64,000 nt of DNA from positions 55,895,491 through 55,959,490 of the forward strand of contig OX104130.1 in NCBI GenBank assembly GCA_944470555.2, in the 5' to 3' direction. The notes beneath the pieces were generated by a model that was given only the letters and a program-made list of their open reading frames with translations, did no database searches and was not told where the DNA came from. This stretch comes from Heterobilharzia americana (Eukaryota > Platyhelminthes > Trematoda > Strigeidida > Schistosomatidae). Position 1 is the stretch's first letter, and each line of letters opens with the position of its first letter. A program made the translations under genes and the position numbers. Below are positions 60,659 to 64,000 of the stretch, one piece after another.

Positions 60659-61601
60659 AACTGGTCAATTAGGAAATTATTTTTAAAATTACTCGGTTAA
60701 CTTTGACAATTGAGTAGTTTTTCAGTTGCCCAACTGTAGTGTTAACAGAAATTCTTTGGGAAACCACCTAGCCAAGTTAACGATCTCCTACACAGAAGTG
60801 TCATGGACTAGCCAAATATACTGCTGAGCATCATGAGTAATTCGAAACAGCACATGCTGCCCTTTGAATCTCTTTAGCTAAATCTGAGTGATCTAAACGC
60901 TGGATAGTCGTCTGACTAGCTTGGTATCAACCTCAATGGTTTCTACCAGAAAATCTGTTGACACAAGAAATGTTAACGTGAACTGCGAGATTTGTAAATT
61001 ATTTTCATATTGGCTATTTATTTCATGTTATATCGGTAATCCAAATCAGCTGGTCTGAATTAACTGGTCTAAACTATTAGTTTCCTCATAGAGATGAGTT
61101 TGTTTAAGTTTATGGCTGATAAACTAAGTCCTAAAAAAAGCTAAATGAACATCCAGTGTTTAAGTCTGTACATTATAGCGAGGAAAATCAGCAGATTAGT
61201 GTAAATGGTCTTGGGGATCTTCAAGCCTGAATTAGTATAGGCACATCTATGAATGCAAATTGGGGTCATATCTTCATAAAAACTTAGGTTGTCCTGGAAA
61301 TAGTACCCAGACTGACGACTGACACTGTGTCGGTGAAATCTTGAAGAACACTCAAACTATCAGATAATCTACAAGTGGAACTTCAAAGATTCGCCATCAT
61401 GTCAAAACTGAAACCTCCACAATTGACGCTACCAAGTGATCAAAAATTTCTGTGATGTTAAAAATAGTGACTTACATTTTCGGCTTACAGAAGCCATATG
61501 CCTGATCTCCATCAGTTCGTAAATCACATTTGGAAAACATCATGAAAAGTCTTTTATTTTCTTGATCAATTAAATCCCAGCATTGCATTAATTTTTCTAG
61601 G

Positions 61602-61842
61602 TAGTTTGTTGGTTCCCCCATCGGGTCTAAATAAATTCCTGGTACGTAACCTAGAAGAAAAACCCAACAGATTGGTCATTCCGTTATTCAAACAGCAAAA
61701 CAATATTATTTACTGGATAACGCTTCGAACAAAATTTATAATTTATAGCCACCTCAAGATAACTCGAGTAAATAATATGGTTCCACTGTATGAAACTTCT
61801 TATAAACTAACTAAAATAGGATTTAAAAATGTCGTAGAATGA
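61602..61842 (+). CDS. Weak terminal-exon candidate, unknown protein
   Basis: A pyrimidine-rich acceptor-like ATTTTTCTAG is followed by an open stretch ending in TGA: LVPPSGLNKFLVRNLEEKPN, RLVIPLFKQQNNIIYWITLR, and finally YKLTKIGFKNVVE. I recognise no family. It has some protein character (P-x-G, charged turns) but no partner exon was found, so it may be chance or a decayed repeat. Confidence 0.2.
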
Positions 61843-62239
61843 AAATCACTTCAACTGATCTAGACATTATTCATCTGAAGATATTTCATCAATGTCGAAG
61901 CCTTATTATATCCAACTGTACACTTAAATATATGCAAGCAACAGCACTTAAAACTAGGTTAGTACATCCTTTGTTATTGTTAAAATGTCTAACAGGATGA
62001 ACTGATTTCTCATCTATGATGAATCCTAAGCTTTGTACACCTTCAATTCTGTACAGTTATGCGCTTCCTCTAAATGAATCAACCATACAGGCAGACATAT
62101 CAACACAGAACGTCGCGCAGAAAGGCATCAGTTAAAGTTACCATATGTCACAGCAGCATAAGAAATCAAAAGAATAGAGAAAAAGTGATAATAAAGTAGA
62201 TGAAAGTGTATAGTAAAAGAAGAATTTTTAAAAATGAAG

Positions 62240-62760
62240 GTTAGTAAAAACTTTCAAAGATATCAAAAGGTGAATACACCTAGACCAATGTGATCAATTT
62301 CGAACCGTATCACCAATAGTCTGCACTCGTTGATCTCTCTTACTTCAAGGCACCTTCAACGTCTCTAATCACCAACAATCAGATACTCCATGAACCAGTG
62401 CCATATCTGGTTATGGCCACTCCGAGACTTCTTTCAACTTAATCCTACTGCAGAAAGCTCATAGCCTTATTGACTTACTAACATGCCTTGCCTAGTACCC
62501 TACTTCTAAGATGTTCCCCCCATGTGTGAGCAATGTTACAAAGGAAACTGGTTAAAAACCTGTAATCTCTTGGTATCTTTTGCCAGGGGTCATACCTCAC
62601 TGCCGTAAAACAGTAGGCAGTGGAGCGCACAACAATATGCTTGTCCTTCAGTAGGTATTCGGATATCTTGCCCACGCTAGAAATAGCATAATTTGGCAAG
62701 GGCCAAAGAGGCCATTAGTATACACCCTGAGGTTTAGCAAGAAACCAACTCATTTCGCTT
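62240..62760 (-). mobile_element. Relic of the second RT family, minus strand
   Basis: Across frames the minus strand reads CLLFYGSEV, PLAKDTKRLQVFNQF, NIAHTWGEHLRSRVLGK and a decayed tail with SRCIH. It matches the YGCETWPLR...FDHRCLRNIAR...RVLG part of the family represented at 15255-16345. Heavily mutated; edges are approximate. Confidence 0.55.
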
Positions 62761-62871
62761 GATGCAACTTCTCGAGTAAGTGAAGTGGTCAATGCATTCA
62801 TAAATCAACCATATGAACGCAAAGGTAAAAATAGTTCACTAATTGCATAGATTTTGTGTGCAGTAAGTTCA

Positions 62872-63379
62872 AACACTCAGCATATGGAACAAGATCCGGA
62901 CTTTTAAAACCAACGTCAAGTCAGTGCTTCTGTATGGTTCAAAGACTTGGCATGTTACGAAAGGGATTTCCAACAAACTACAGACATTCACCAACAACTG
63001 CCGCCTACGCTGTCTCGTTACTGAAGATCAGATAGCCAGAATAATAAAAATAAGCAACAAGGAACACCGGCTGGCAACGAACCAACCAAGAACCTATCGC
63101 TCAACAAATATGCAGAAGGAGGTGTAGATGGATTGGGCATGTACTGAGAAGACCATTCGGGGACATCACACGACTGGCCAGGCCCTCGAGTGGAACGCAG
63201 ATGGGAGGCGACGAGTCGGGCGTCCAAGGGTGACATGGAGGAGATCAGGTAATGAAAAAATGAGAGCTTCTGGGCTGTCGTGGAGCCAGGTTCAAGCGAT
63301 TGCAGAGAACAGTGGAATGGAGACGTGCTACTGAAGTTCTATGTTCCACTAAGAACCCAAGGGACAGATAATAATAATA
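62872..63379 (+). mobile_element. 5'-truncated RTE-clade retrotransposon
   Basis: About 508 bases of the main RTE family, from the thumb (IRTFKTNVKSVLLYGSKTW, HVTKGISNKLQTFTNNCRLR, TEDQIARIIKISNKEHRLAT) to the ACCCAAGGGAC box and an (ATA)n tail. An 8-bp target duplication TAAGTTCA flanks it at 62864-62871 and 63380-63387. The coding part is open for about 68 codons before its stop, so it is one of the less damaged fragments. Confidence 0.88.
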
Positions 63380-63408
63380 TAAGTTCAGACATACTTCAGT
63401 ATTTAGAA

Positions 63409-63600
63409 GTAGTATTCATCATGGACTGACATCAGTTGGGGAACCATTGGAAATCTGGAAGCACTGGACAGCTGTTTCGTCCTAGTATGGGACTCCTCAG
63501 CAGTACGCACCCACGATTCGGCTAGGGGTAGAACTCAGGACCTTCAGGTTCCACGGTGAACGCGTTAACCATTTAGCCACTGGGTCGGTTTCCAGTGGTT
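63409..63600 (-). repeat. tRNA-headed hammerhead SINE, best-preserved copy
   Basis: Minus strand: head with A box TGGCTAAATGG and a B-box-like GAGTTCTACCCC, then CGTGGGTGCGTACTG, the hammerhead (63461-63508), and a tail with TGATGTCAGTCCATGATGAA. A hammerhead downstream of internal pol III boxes is the known architecture of schistosome Sm-alpha SINEs; this family differs from Sm-alpha in head and stem III. Confidence 0.8.
63461..63508 (-). ncRNA. Hammerhead ribozyme with intact core
   Basis: On the minus strand: stem I ACTG (63501-63504) pairs with CAGT (63463-63466); core CTGAGGA (63494-63500), where only variable position 7 differs from CTGAUGA; stem II GTCC (63490-63493) with GGAC (63479-63482); GAAAC (63474-63478); stem III minimal ACAGCUGU; cleavage triplet GTC (63467-63469) directly before CAGT. 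All fixed residues of the family (C3, U4, G5, A6, G8, A9, G12, A13, A14, U16.1, C17) are present, so self-cleavage is plausible. Confidence 0.82.
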
Positions 63601-64000
63601 CACAATTTCCAACTTCTGTCAATTCACGACATAGCGTGACTGTCACCCAAGGTCTTCAGTTAGCATCCACTTCACTTCCGACTGGCTGGCCCCACAGGTC
63701 CATGATGAATACTACGTCTAAATTAAAAAATCCCCATTCACCTCAAAAATACATTACTCTATAGTGCTCATTAGTGACTTGCTTCCAGATGGATGTTAGG
63801 AAGTTCTAATGAGAAGCCGTGACATGTGGGGTCAACCAGTCGGAAGTGAAGTGGATGCTAACTGAAGACCTTGGGTGACAGTCACGCTATGTCGTGAATT
63901 GACAGAAGTTGGAAATTGTGAACCACTGGAAACCGACCCAGTGGCTAAATGGTTAACGCGTTCGCCGTGGGACCTGAAGGTCCTGAGTTCTACCCCTAGC
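63521..64000. repeat. Large palindrome made of inverted SINE copies
   Basis: 63521-63697 and 63825-64000 are reverse complements over about 176 bases with only a few mismatches, separated by a 127-base spacer. Each arm contains the tRNA-like head of the hammerhead SINE plus flanking sequence. The window ends inside the right arm, so the full arms, and the second ribozyme if present, extend outside. Confidence 0.92.

Larger units (their letters stand above)
58685..64000. other. Region downstream of the ASH-protein gene
   Basis: Repeats fill much of this region: an inverted SINE pair, two TA microsatellites, a second-family RT relic, a truncated RTE and a palindromic SINE pair. One weak exon candidate lies at 61602-61842. 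No second gene could be established; 59.5-60.5 and 60.7-61.6 kb show nothing recognisable. Confidence 0.55.

Noticed and set aside
1..64000. CRISPR array, operon-like defence system, viral insertion
   Set aside because: Searched for by eye on both strands; no regularly spaced repeats, no compact gene clusters and no capsid, integrase or envelope motifs were seen.

Overview
The window looks like nuclear DNA of a schistosome (blood fluke, trematode) or close relative. It is AT-rich, with short exons in very long introns. It carries the repeat set known from schistosomes: RTE- and CR1-type non-LTR retrotransposons, Penelope-like elements (PLEs), and tRNA-headed SINEs containing hammerhead ribozymes (the Sm-alpha type). 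The species cannot be settled from sequence alone.

One host gene dominates. On the + strand I reconstruct ten exons from 4003 to 58684 (4003-4127, 8278-8627, 11717-12243, 13922-14083, 30113-30479, 34209-34780, 39410-39487, 47419-47692, 53758-53896, 58570-58684). All have AG/GT borders and matching splice phases. They encode the C-terminal ~900 residues of a protein built from repeated ASH/MSP-type Ig-like modules, the class found in ciliary and flagellar proteins (DLEC1, CFAP65, CFAP47, HYDIN). DLEC1 is my best guess. The 5' exons lie left of the window. A stop codon and an AATAAA signal mark the 3' end. Exon 3 carries one apparent 1-base frame break and exon 6 carries two. All three are in the same direction, as if a base were missing each time, so either consensus errors or early decay is possible.

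The introns are repeat deposits. An RTE-clade family appears six times: a near full-length 3.26-kb copy at 25675-28933 with a perfect 14-bp target duplication, an internally deleted copy at 48842-51568, and four 5'-truncated copies. A second endonuclease/RT family (15.3 and 62.3 kb) and a degraded CR1/jockey-like element (55.2-58.0 kb) are also present. A short PLE at 8767-9795 keeps a readable GIY-YIG nuclease domain inside inverted terminal arms, and a PLE reverse-transcriptase relic lies at 36.7-38.0 kb.

The most interesting layer is a set of small tRNA-headed SINEs of at least four kinds. Several carry recognisable hammerhead ribozymes. The copy at 63461-63508 (minus strand) keeps every fixed core residue I can check. 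Several SINEs sit as inverted pairs, and the last pair forms a ~177-bp-arm palindrome that runs off the right edge.

Right of 58.7 kb I see only repeats and one weak exon candidate. No bacterial-type operon, CRISPR array, rRNA gene or convincing functional tRNA gene is present.
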